NCBI GenBank assembly: GCA_017461285.1
Contig: JAFTYS010000118.1
Coordinates: forward strand, 1-46,048
Reading direction: 5' to 3'
Source: Bacteroidales bacterium
GTDB taxonomy: Bacteria > Bacteroidota > Bacteroidia > Bacteroidales > UBA932
Length of the DNA stretch: 46,048 nt
In this document: one piece after another, positions 15,501 through 23,739 of the stretch
Position numbering within the stretch: the stretch's first letter is position 1
How the letters are laid out: every line of letters begins with the position of its first letter
Made by a program: the position numbers and the translations under genes
Notes under the pieces: generated by a model
The model's input: only the letters and a program-made list of their open reading frames with translations
Told to the model about the DNA's origin: nothing
Database searches by the model: none

Positions 15501-15768
15501 CTGGCCTACAGAGGCGCAGAATCCGGAGCTTGCAGGCAAGTACAAGCAGGCGATGGAGATGCTCGCAAACAAGGAACTCGACCTTGTGATCAATATTCCG
15601 AAGAACTTCACGCACAAGGAGCTCACCAACGGATATTACGTTCGCCGTGCGGCGATCGACTACAATATCCCGCTCATCACGAATGCACGTCTGGCGACAG
15701 CATTCATCCGTGCATTCTGCGCAATGTCCCTCGATGACATCCAGATAAAGAGCTGGGATCAGTATTGA
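12532..15768 (+). CDS. carB: Carbamoyl-phosphate synthase large subunit
   Basis: This 1078-aa protein makes carbamoyl phosphate from bicarbonate, ammonia and two ATP. It shows the duplicated layout: a first preATP-grasp/ATP-grasp half ([20 protein letters not shown], about 1-400), an oligomerisation segment (about 400-550), a second half ([20 protein letters not shown], about 560-930) and a C-terminal MGS-like allosteric domain (about 940-1078). Length matches the E. coli protein (1073 aa). It lies 49 bp after carA, with the REP-like repeat between them. Because CarA looks glutaminase-dead, CarB may use free ammonia directly. No catalytic change in CarB itself was noticed. Confidence 0.97.
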   Translation: [1078 protein letters not shown]

Positions 15769-15843
15769 TTTTTTTGAAATAGAGCCATAAGGCACAGAAA
15801 TTGACTTTTCTCGTGACAGTGTAATTTTTTAATTATTAGTGTT

Positions 15844-16377
15844 ATGAGAAAAGTCTTTTTATTTATGTCAGTTGCAGTCATGGTTGCTGCATTGGCAGGA
15901 TGTAACAGCAATAACGCCGACCAGCGCAAGGCGATGAACGAGCCGATGAAGCAGGAACGCGAGTTTATGGATCAGGCCATCCGACATCGCAGTCCGGATG
16001 TGATGAGGGTCGATGTGATTGACAGCACTGTCGTCTTTACACACATTTATGATGGAATCGTGGATGTTAAGGCATATACTTATGACGGAGATGTGTGCGT
16101 TGCCGCTGAAAGAGTATATACTTTCCCTACACAGATGAGCGCACTCCGCCATTATCGCGACGCAATCGAGAAGGCTGAGCTCTACGACAATATCGAAATG
16201 TTCAACAACCAGGTGCGCTACAAGCTGAAAGATGCACAGCAGAAGGTTGAGACAAAGGGACTTACCAAGGAGCAGCTGAAGCAGAAGTTCGACAGGCAGA
16301 TTGCCGATGCTAAAGCCGACATGGCAAAGGAAAAGGACAGGATGAAGGACCATCACAAGGATGGAAAGAAGAAATAA
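15844..16377 (+). CDS. Putative small lipoprotein
   Basis: This 177-aa protein has a signal peptide with a lipobox (residues 1-20, LAGC), so it should be lipid-anchored in the envelope. The mature part begins with a short acidic and Asn-rich stretch. A compact middle follows with alternating hydrophobic residues (VMRVDVIDSTVVFTHIYDGI), and the C-terminal 60 residues are strongly charged and helical (Lys, Asp, Gln), ending in KDHHKDGKKK. I do not recognise the family. It is a single gene between carB and a convergent GH31 gene, and its stop codon overlaps the shared terminator. Confidence 0.7.
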   Translation: MRKVFLFMSVAVMVAALAGCNSNNADQRKAMNEPMKQEREFMDQAIRHRSPDVMRVDVIDSTVVFTHIYDGIVDVKAYTYDGDVCVAAERVYTFPTQMSALRHYRDAIEKAELYDNIEMFNNQVRYKLKDAQQKVETKGLTKEQLKQKFDRQIADAKADMAKEKDRMKDHHKDGKKK

Positions 16378-16410
16378 AAAGAAATCAGCCTCTACAGGCT
16401 GATTTCTTTT
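16377..16410. terminator. Bidirectional terminator between the lipoprotein and GH31 genes
   Basis: A perfect 14-bp stem (16377-16390 with 16397-16410) with a 6-nt loop has A tracts and T tracts on both sides. The stop of the plus-strand gene ends at its first base, and the TAG of the minus-strand GH31 gene lies in the loop and arm (16392-16394). Confidence 0.9.
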
Positions 16411-18815
16411 CCTTTATACTCGATTGTGATCTTGCTGTCCTGACCGGCGATCCGCACGTTGAACTTCCTGGTCTTGAGCATGCCTGGGAATTCGCCCTGG
16501 ACTGCTCCCACAGTCAGTTTCTTCTGACGGTCGTTCCACTTGAAGTTAATCGTTGAATAAGCTCCTTTCTCATAGTTGTAGCTGTCTCCTTCATCTTCGT
16601 AGAGAACGAATTCTGCGTCAGCTCCCGGATAAACGATGATATCAAGATTGTCCCACTTGCTTTCCTCAGCATACATCATTACAGGAGCCATAGGAATGAT
16701 GCTTCCGGCACGCACGAACATAGGGACTTCATCAAACTTGGTCTCTATTGTAACGTCCTGGCCGCCTTTATACTTTTCCTCAGTCCAGAAATAATACCAT
16801 TCAGCTCCGGCAGGGAGATACTTCGAAACGGTCTTGTCCACGCTGAAATCGACTGATTCGGCCAGTTTCTGAGCGACTTCGTTCCTGTCCCATCCGGTCA
16901 TTGCATCGGTCCTGACGATCTTCTCTTCAGTATACTGCGGGTCAAGGATAGGAGCGGCAAGGATGCTGCGTCCGAAAAGGAATTCGTCCGTCATGTTCCA
17001 CACCTTCCTGTCGGCAGGGAAGTCATACACAAGTGCGCGCATGTAGCTTTCGTCGTTTGAAGTGACCTGCCATGCAGTGCTGTAGATGTATGGAAGGAGG
17101 GTATAACGGAGTCTTATGCTCTTCTCGATGGCGTCGAATGCGGCATCTCCCTTCTTTCCGAACTGATATATCTCTCTTGGCGCGTCCGCTCCATGGCTGC
17201 GGAATACAGGACAGAACAGCGCATACTGCATCCAGCGTACATAAAGCTCCTGGAACTGCGGATTCCTTGGCGCAGAACCGCCTCCCATTGTATTATAGCT
17301 GTTGCAGAAGAATCCTCCGATGTCGGTATTGAAGTTAGGGCATCCGGTCATGGTATAGTTCAGTCCGGCAGGCACCTGCTTGCGGAGCATTTCCCATGAT
17401 GAATTGACGTCGCCGCTCCATAGTCCTGCACCATATCGCTGCTGGCCTGCAAAGGCGGAACGGGTCATGATGAATGCTCGCTTTGCCTCGGAATCCTTGC
17501 GTAGATTGTCGTATACGCCGCTTACAGATGCGAGAGGGAAGGCGTTTCTGTATCTTCTCCATGTTCCGTCTCCGGCAGAATGGTCGTAGTGCTCGTCCTT
17601 CGGATCGAAGAAGTCAGGATCTGTAGAGTCCATCCACCATGCGTCGATGTCGTAATCGACAAGCCTCTTCAGGTTTTTCCAGTAGATGTCCCTTGCTTCA
17701 GGACTGAGGGCGTCGTATACCTTGACGCCGCTCGGATAGTCCATTCTAGGTGGCCAGAACGCGCTCAGACCGCTCTGCGGCCATGTCTGGAAGTCATAAA
17801 GCAGACCTTTGGCTTCAAGGTCGCGGAATGCCTGGGTCATAGGTCCGAAACTTGCCCAGATGCTTATCATGATGTGGGCATTGTTCCTGTGGACTTCATC
17901 TACCATCCATTTTCCGTTGACGTATGTGTCTGCGAGGAAGTCCATCGCATTCCATGTATAGTTGCTGCCCCAGTACTGCCAGTCCTGGATTATTCCGTCG
18001 AGAGGGACATTGTTCGCTCTGTGCCACCTTACGACTTCGAGAAGTTCGTCGACTGACTTGTACCTCTCGCGGCACTGCCAGTATCCGAAAGTCCAGAGAG
18101 GGAACATCGGGACGTCGCCGCTCAATGTGCGGATCTGCGCATTCACTCCGTCAGCCGAACCTCCGTACATGAAGTAATAGTCGATGTCGTCGCCAACCTC
18201 TGCAGAGAAGCTCATGCCCTCTTCATTGTCGATGAAGCGGGAACGGGAGTAATTGTCCCAATACAGACCCCAGCCCTTGAGGGACTGGACCACATGCTGG
18301 TAGTCCTGGGTGTTGTTCTGTTCCATGTTCCAGTGGGTCGAGCCTCTGTGGTTGAGCTTTCCGTCCTGAGTCACTCCCAGACCATAGATTGGTTCCTCCT
18401 TGTCCAGCTGATATACGATGGTTGTTCTGAAAGTGCCTGCATCAGGTCCGTCCTTCCTTTCCTCAAAGCTATAAGACTTTTCCTTAAGAAGATTCTTTCC
18501 CTTGGTCAGGAACTGCACGAGACCGGTCTTCTTGTCGATCTTGACTGTCAGTACAGGACTCTTGAGCGTAACCACAGAAGAATTCTCCGACTTCTGGACC
18601 TTTACATCCTGAGGTTCCATAGTCACCACAAGGCTTTCCCTGGTGTTTCCCGGTTTTCCTGTCGGAACCTTTACGACTCGGACGATCTCCGGCGAGTAGA
18701 ATGTCACTTTGGTGACCGCATCTCCTGTATTTATTTCTACAGGTTCTGCCGGTCCTGCCAGCATGCCTGTCGAGAAGACAAGCATGCAGATGATGGTCAT
18801 TAGCTTGGTTTTCAT
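16392..18815 (-). CDS. Secreted glycoside hydrolase family 31 (alpha-glucosidase/alpha-xylosidase type)
   Basis: This 807-aa enzyme starts at ATG 18815, which begins a clear signal peptide (MKTKLMTIICMLVFSTGMLAG) without a lipobox Cys, so a soluble periplasmic location is likely. It has the N-terminal galactose-mutarotase-like sandwich (about 25-230), the (beta/alpha)8 barrel (about 230-590) and C-terminal beta domains. The nucleophile is Asp396 in DAWWMDSTDPDF and the acid/base is Asp469 in LWSGDVNSSWE. The WWMD context resembles Bacteroidetes alpha-xylosidases, but substrate cannot be assigned from sequence. No SusC/SusD-like genes are nearby, so it is not in a classical polysaccharide-utilisation locus within this window. 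Confidence 0.9.
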   Translation of the reverse strand: MKTKLMTIICMLVFSTGMLAGPAEPVEINTGDAVTKVTFYSPEIVRVVKVPTGKPGNTRESLVVTMEPQDVKVQKSENSSVVTLKSPVLTVKIDKKTGLVQFLTKGKNLLKEKSYSFEERKDGPDAGTFRTTIVYQLDKEEPIYGLGVTQDGKLNHRGSTHWNMEQNNTQDYQHVVQSLKGWGLYWDNYSRSRFIDNEEGMSFSAEVGDDIDYYFMYGGSADGVNAQIRTLSGDVPMFPLWTFGYWQCRERYKSVDELLEVVRWHRANNVPLDGIIQDWQYWGSNYTWNAMDFLADTYVNGKWMVDEVHRNNAHIMISIWASFGPMTQAFRDLEAKGLLYDFQTWPQSGLSAFWPPRMDYPSGVKVYDALSPEARDIYWKNLKRLVDYDIDAWWMDSTDPDFFDPKDEHYDHSAGDGTWRRYRNAFPLASVSGVYDNLRKDSEAKRAFIMTRSAFAGQQRYGAGLWSGDVNSSWEMLRKQVPAGLNYTMTGCPNFNTDIGGFFCNSYNTMGGGSAPRNPQFQELYVRWMQYALFCPVFRSHGADAPREIYQFGKKGDAAFDAIEKSIRLRYTLLPYIYSTAWQVTSNDESYMRALVYDFPADRKVWNMTDEFLFGRSILAAPILDPQYTEEKIVRTDAMTGWDRNEVAQKLAESVDFSVDKTVSKYLPAGAEWYYFWTEEKYKGGQDVTIETKFDEVPMFVRAGSIIPMAPVMMYAEESKWDNLDIIVYPGADAEFVLYEDEGDSYNYEKGAYSTINFKWNDRQKKLTVGAVQGEFPGMLKTRKFNVRIAGQDSKITIEYKGKEISL

Positions 18816-18830
18816 GGTGTAAGTGTTATA

Positions 18831-18874
18831 CAAAAACAAAATTACCCAATTTAATTCAATAAATCGGGTAATTT
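18831..18874 (-). terminator. rho gene terminator
   Basis: On the minus strand a 9-bp stem AAATTACCC/GGGTAATTT (18866-18874 with 18839-18847) with an AT-rich loop is followed by TGTTTTTG. It lies about 30 bp past the rho stop and before the GH31 gene. Confidence 0.75.
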
Positions 18875-18902
18875 GAAGCAATTAATATAAAAAATGTGTC
18901 AA

Positions 18903-20753
18903 TTACATGTCTTCCTTATCCATATTCTGGAGAAGAGCGTCGTTTGTGCCGTATTTGTGCATGCGGTCCTGAAGGAGTTCCATTGCCTCGATGCAGTTCA
19001 TGTCGGCGAGGAACTTGCGCATGATCCAGATCCTGTTCGCAAGGGCAGGGGAGTAGAGCAGGTCGTCGCGTCTCGTGCTTGACAGGGTGACATCCACAGC
19101 AGGGAAAATACGCTTGTTGGAGAGTCTTCTGTCGAGCTGGAGCTCCATGTTTCCTGTTCCCTTGAATTCCTCGAAGATGACTTCATCCATCTTTGATCCG
19201 GTTTCTGTAAGCGCTGTCGCAAGGATAGTAAGCGATCCGCCGTTCTCGATGTTACGTGCAGCTCCGAAGAATCTCTTCGGCTTGTGGAGCGCGTTTGCAT
19301 CGACACCACCTGAGAGAACCTTTCCTGAAGCCGGCTGGACGGTGTTGTAGGCGCGTGCAAGACGGGTTATCGAGTCAAGGAGGATCACCACGTCGTGGCC
19401 GCATTCAACCATCCTCTTTGCCTTTTCGAGAACCATATTGGCCACCTTCACGTGTCTTTCGGCAGGTTCGTCGAATGTCGATGCGACTACTTCAGCCTTC
19501 ACGCTGCGGGCCATGTCAGTCACTTCCTCTGGACGCTCGTCAATAAGAAGGACGATCATGTACACTTCCGGATGGTTGTCTGCTATTGCATTGGCAATCG
19601 ACTTGAGGAGCATGGTCTTACCTGTCTTCGGCTGAGCGACGATAAGTCCTCGCTGTCCCTTTCCGATAGGGGTGAACATGTCTACGATCCTGCATGAGAG
19701 GTCGTTATGTCCGTTGCCGAGCAGGTTGAACTTCTCTTCTGGGAAAAGAGGGGTAAGGAAGTCGAACGGAATGCGGTCCCTGATGAATTCAGGAGTGCGT
19801 CCGTTGATGAACTTGATCCTTACGAGAGGGAAGTACTTGTCTCCAGCCTTAGGCGGACGGATTTCTCCGGTAACTGTATCTCCTGTCTTGAGAGCATGCT
19901 GCTTGATCTGATACTGCGACACATAGATGTCGTCAGGCGAGTTAAGATAATTATAGTCTGATGAGCGGAGGAAACCATAGCCGTCAGGCATGATCTCAAG
20001 GACTCCGGTCGCTTCTACGACACCTTCGAACTCAGGAGCCTGATACTGCTGCTGGCCGTTATTGCGGTTCTCCTTGTTCTGGCGGTTCTGTCCGTTATTC
20101 TGCTGATTGTTCTGATTGTTGCCGTTATTGGTCTGCTGCGGCTTCTGCTGGGCCTGAACAGGCTCTTCCTGAACTGCAGGGGCTTCTTTAGGCTCTGTTT
20201 CCGCTACTGGCTGGCTCTGCTGCTGATTGTTCTGCTGCTGGCCGCCTTTCTGGATTCTGTTCCTTTTCTGTTTAGGCTGCTTCTGCTGCTTCGGCTCTCC
20301 CGAAGGAACTTCTGCCGGCGTTTCATTTACAGGATTTTCCTCTTTTGCAGGGACTTCCGGCTCAGCTGGCGCTGCCGGAACCGCCTGCTGCACAGGTTCT
20401 TCCTTCGCTGCATTCTTCGGCTTTCTGCCGCGTTTCTTAGGCTGCTGTGCCTTAGGCTCTTCTACTTTTTCTACCGCCTCTACCTTATCTTCCTTCACGG
20501 TCTCAACCGGTTTCTCGACCTTTTCAGTCTTTTCGACTTTTTCGGCCTTTGATTCGGATTTCTTCGGACGGCCTCTCTTTGGCTTGGCCGGCTTTTCAGG
20601 GGCATTGTGTGCGTTATGCCTTGCTTCCTCATCAAGAATGGCATAGACGAGAGCGTCTTTATCCATCTTCTTGAAACCCTTGATGTTGAGTTCTGAGGCG
20701 AGTTCATGGAGTTGCTCCATACCCATTTCTCTCAGTTCAAAAATCTTATGCAT
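18903..20753 (-). CDS. rho: Transcription termination factor Rho with long disordered insert
   Basis: Rho is a hexameric RNA-dependent ATPase that ends transcription. This 616-aa protein is about 200 residues longer than E. coli Rho (419 aa). Residues 1-48 are the Rho_N helical domain. Residues 50-240 are low complexity: first Lys/Glu/Pro-rich with GRPK and RGRKPK basic patches, then strongly Gln/Asn-rich. The cold-shock-like RNA-binding domain starts at about 242 ([20 protein letters not shown]). The ATPase core has the P-loop AQPKTGKT and the [13 protein letters not shown] block. Bacteroides Rho is known to carry a disordered region that drives phase separation, and this insert is comparable. 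It has its own promoter and terminator. Confidence 0.97.
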   Translation of the reverse strand: MHKIFELREMGMEQLHELASELNIKGFKKMDKDALVYAILDEEARHNAHNAPEKPAKPKRGRPKKSESKAEKVEKTEKVEKPVETVKEDKVEAVEKVEEPKAQQPKKRGRKPKNAAKEEPVQQAVPAAPAEPEVPAKEENPVNETPAEVPSGEPKQQKQPKQKRNRIQKGGQQQNNQQQSQPVAETEPKEAPAVQEEPVQAQQKPQQTNNGNNQNNQQNNGQNRQNKENRNNGQQQYQAPEFEGVVEATGVLEIMPDGYGFLRSSDYNYLNSPDDIYVSQYQIKQHALKTGDTVTGEIRPPKAGDKYFPLVRIKFINGRTPEFIRDRIPFDFLTPLFPEEKFNLLGNGHNDLSCRIVDMFTPIGKGQRGLIVAQPKTGKTMLLKSIANAIADNHPEVYMIVLLIDERPEEVTDMARSVKAEVVASTFDEPAERHVKVANMVLEKAKRMVECGHDVVILLDSITRLARAYNTVQPASGKVLSGGVDANALHKPKRFFGAARNIENGGSLTILATALTETGSKMDEVIFEEFKGTGNMELQLDRRLSNKRIFPAVDVTLSSTRRDDLLYSPALANRIWIMRKFLADMNCIEAMELLQDRMHKYGTNDALLQNMDKEDM

Positions 20754-20814
20754 AAATTATATTTAAAAATGATTTAAATCAGTCAAAAGGGATTCCTCGT
20801 GACTTGGGGAGACA

Positions 20815-20845
20815 CAAAGATAGCAAAAAAATCTGAACGGACAAT
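20815..20845 (-). promoter_or_regulatory. rho promoter
   Basis: On the minus strand ATTG (20845-20842), a 19-bp spacer and TATCTTTG (20822-20815) fit the Bacteroidetes consensus. It lies between the lptD stop and rho and gives a 5' leader of about 55 nt. Confidence 0.75.
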
Positions 20846-20861
20846 CCATCCGGAGATTTTA

Positions 20862-23636
20862 TCAATATGCATTATCCCAGAAGCTGCTGCTCTTCTTGAA
20901 TCGCAAAAGGTCTGCCAAAGCTGCAGCATTCGCCTGAATTCTGAAGCTCCACGACTGCCATTGTCCCGAAGGGATCCACGAAACGTTGATGTTGAAGCAA
21001 TGGAGATCGTACGTTGCAGTCAGCTGTGTAGTGGTCATTTTCAACGCCATAAGGTCAAATCCCGAGCTCATGTTAAGCGACATTCTTGGGGTCAGCTTGA
21101 CATTTCCGCTGAGGTTGACGGTCTGGGTGAAATTGTTTTTGGTTATCTTCTGGCCGTTCGAGAACTGATAAGCCTTGTTGTAGCTGAAGCTGTAGCTCAT
21201 GTTCAAGGACCATGGGACATTAGGGTTCATATAATATACCCATCCTCCCGGTATGTATTCTCCGGTTATAGGGTGGTAATATATCCTCTGGTATGCTGCG
21301 CTCGCTCCCGAGCCCATTCCGGATCCGTTGGTTCCGTCATTTCCTTTCATCGTTCCTTCGCCCGAGAGGGAGTAGGAGAGTGACATGCTGGCATTGGTAA
21401 GGCGGAGAAGACCCTGGCCCTCCTGGACAGCGAATCTGTTTATCTTTCGTCCGGAAGGATTGTTCTTGTCGACAAGGATCGCATATGGATCGAAGTTCAT
21501 GTTGGCGCTCACTCCGAGCTTGCCGAATACTGATGTATTCATGGTCACTCCGACATTGTTCATCTTGAGCGAGTCGGCGAGGAAGTTGTAGCTTGTAGAG
21601 AAGTTAAGGTTGTCTATGAGCTTGATCTTCTTTGAACCGGTTCCCGTCGTATCCTTGAGGTCGCGGACCTTTGCTTCGAAGTTGTTGCCGAGCGACATGC
21701 TCATGCTGGCGGTCTTGCCCTTTCCAGGCACGGAACCGATCTGGCCGGCATAGATGTTATAATCCTGGGTCTTCACCTGGCCGTTCTTGTCGGTATAGGT
21801 CAGGGTGCGCCATCCGTTGAAATGGGTTCCCTTTTCAGGACTGAACGACGCTGATATAGACGGCGAAACAACATGCCTGATGGCCTGCAGTTTCCTGTGC
21901 TTTCCGAAATTGAACATACCGTACAGACGCGTACTCATCGAGACGCTTCCTGAATATGTGTGAGTCGCACCGAATGCTCCGAATGCCTTTCCTTTTACAT
22001 CCTCGACCTTTCCCGTCTCCGCATTGTAGACCTTCTCGTTCTTTCGGAAGAACCAGTTCATACCATACTGGACGCTAGGGGTGATGTTTATGTACTTGAA
22101 TGCCGTGAAGTTCGGAAGACCGATCTGGAAATTATGGGTCATACCGTTCTGGAACTTGTCCAGGAATCCCGGCTTTCCGAATTCTGATGCCTTGAAGTTG
22201 ATCTTGTTCTGGAGGGAAGTGTTGTATCCCAGAGAGAACTTCTCATACCATTTCTCCTTTCCGACCCTGACCTTCTGCTTGAACGGATAGAATCTGTTTA
22301 CAGAGAAGGTGATGTTAGGCAGCGTGAATGAGTATGAGCTGTCTCGAGAGTTCTGGTTGTGGAGGGCATTTAGGGAGAGGTTCATCTTTCCGTTCCAGTT
22401 CTTCGAGTAGGAGATGGAAGATGATATCTGGTTCTGCAGAGCCTGCTGTACGTTTGTCGCGTTATACTTGCTGTTTGAAGGACTGGAGAAGTTCACGGAC
22501 GCCGAGAATGTCGTTCCAGGTCTGGCCTTCGAGTCCTGCGAGTGGTTCCACCTTACGGCAAAGTTCTTCGTCTGGAAGAAGTCCGAACTTCCTTTTTCTC
22601 CAGTCTGGTCATTCGAGTATGTCACCGAAAAGCTTCCGTTGAACTTGTAGTTTACCTTGTATCGGGAATTGAGGTCCACAGCCCATGAACCGAGGGTGTA
22701 GATGTCTCCGGTAAGGGCTATGTCAAAATAATCTCCTATCACGAAATACATTCCGAGGTCCCTGAGATAGAATCCTCGGGAAGCTTCCTCTCCGAATGTC
22801 GGGAAGAGTATACCCGTCGCCCTGTCCGGACGTTTCGGTATGAATCCGAAAGGAAGGACTACCGGAAGCATCGGAACGCCTTCCACCACCGGCCAGGCAG
22901 GACCGAATACCGTCTTCTGCGACGGCTGGGTCATCACTTTTGCTGCCGTAAGATGGAGATAATAATGCGGCTCATCGCAGTCACACACGGTGTATCTTCC
23001 GTTGGTTATGTTGATCGAGTTGTCCGGAAGCATCTTGATGTTCTTTCCATGAAGTATTCCATCCTGCTCCTGGGTCAGCATGTTTGTGATCCTGGCTTTC
23101 TTTGTGTTGAAGTTGTACCTGACTTCCTCCATGGTGTAGGACTTGGAACCCTCCTGCATGACTGGCTTGCCTTGGATCTCACCGTCCTTGTCCTTGGTAC
23201 CTCTGGCGTAAAGTATGCCTGAGTCAAGGTCATATTCCATATAATCGGCCGTCAGCTTCATGTTTCCGTATGTTACTGACACATCGCCATAATAATATAT
23301 GGTCTTCTTTCCGTCGCTGAAATCTTCTATGATAGAGTCTTTGGCTGTTGTGAATGCTGGAGCCTGGAGCGAACTTTTCTTGAGAAGCTTCACAGAATCT
23401 TCAGCAGCAATGGAGTCGGCTCTGAATGTCGAATCCATGACAGCGCGCAAGGAATCGGAGATGACCGGTGCTGCTGTTGAATCAGCCTGCATCTCTGCAG
23501 CAGCCTTGGCGGCACGCCGTGCCCGCCTGGTGTTCTGCGAAGATGCAGTGAACGAGAACAGAGTAAGCATCATTATCGAAACGATGCAGAGTCTGGCTGT
23601 CCACCTTGCTGATATTACCTTATTATATATGGTCAT
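20862..23636 (-). CDS. lptD: LptD-like LPS-assembly outer-membrane protein
   Basis: This 924-aa protein (ATG 23636; the codon before it is TTG) should insert lipopolysaccharide into the outer membrane. It has a signal peptide (ends near FSFTASSQ) and an Ala/Arg-rich linker. An OstA/LptA-like beta-jellyroll follows at about 95-250 (IYYYGDVSVTYGNMKLTADYM), then a large C-terminal beta-barrel with alternating aromatic strands. The Bacteroidetes LptD signature region (PMLPVVLPFGFIPKRPDRAT) is present. The barrel contains a Gly/Ser-rich loop around residues 775-790. It lies divergently from the amidase gene with its own promoter. Confidence 0.88.
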   Translation of the reverse strand: MTIYNKVISARWTARLCIVSIMMLTLFSFTASSQNTRRARRAAKAAAEMQADSTAAPVISDSLRAVMDSTFRADSIAAEDSVKLLKKSSLQAPAFTTAKDSIIEDFSDGKKTIYYYGDVSVTYGNMKLTADYMEYDLDSGILYARGTKDKDGEIQGKPVMQEGSKSYTMEEVRYNFNTKKARITNMLTQEQDGILHGKNIKMLPDNSINITNGRYTVCDCDEPHYYLHLTAAKVMTQPSQKTVFGPAWPVVEGVPMLPVVLPFGFIPKRPDRATGILFPTFGEEASRGFYLRDLGMYFVIGDYFDIALTGDIYTLGSWAVDLNSRYKVNYKFNGSFSVTYSNDQTGEKGSSDFFQTKNFAVRWNHSQDSKARPGTTFSASVNFSSPSNSKYNATNVQQALQNQISSSISYSKNWNGKMNLSLNALHNQNSRDSSYSFTLPNITFSVNRFYPFKQKVRVGKEKWYEKFSLGYNTSLQNKINFKASEFGKPGFLDKFQNGMTHNFQIGLPNFTAFKYINITPSVQYGMNWFFRKNEKVYNAETGKVEDVKGKAFGAFGATHTYSGSVSMSTRLYGMFNFGKHRKLQAIRHVVSPSISASFSPEKGTHFNGWRTLTYTDKNGQVKTQDYNIYAGQIGSVPGKGKTASMSMSLGNNFEAKVRDLKDTTGTGSKKIKLIDNLNFSTSYNFLADSLKMNNVGVTMNTSVFGKLGVSANMNFDPYAILVDKNNPSGRKINRFAVQEGQGLLRLTNASMSLSYSLSGEGTMKGNDGTNGSGMGSGASAAYQRIYYHPITGEYIPGGWVYYMNPNVPWSLNMSYSFSYNKAYQFSNGQKITKNNFTQTVNLSGNVKLTPRMSLNMSSGFDLMALKMTTTQLTATYDLHCFNINVSWIPSGQWQSWSFRIQANAAALADLLRFKKSSSFWDNAY

Positions 23637-23670
23637 CAATTATAATCTGGTTCTTTACGTCCGTTTGCAA

Positions 23671-23687
23671 TAAATTTGTTATTTTTG
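23671..23687 (+). promoter_or_regulatory. Probable -7 boxes for the amidase operon
   Basis: TAAATTTG (23671-23678) and TATTTTTG (23680-23687) both match TAnnTTTG, 50-60 bp before the amidase ATG. Neither has a clear TTTG at the right -33 distance. Confidence 0.5.
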
Positions 23688-23694
23688 CAACTCG

Positions 23695-23726
23695 CAAATT
23701 TAAAACTAATTTCAATCATTACCAAA
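23695..23726 (-). promoter_or_regulatory. lptD promoter
   Basis: On the minus strand TTTG (23726-23723), a 20-bp spacer and TAAATTTG (23702-23695) match the Bacteroidetes consensus, giving a leader of about 50 nt to the lptD ATG. Confidence 0.7.
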
Positions 23727-23739
23727 TTGGGATGCGGAT

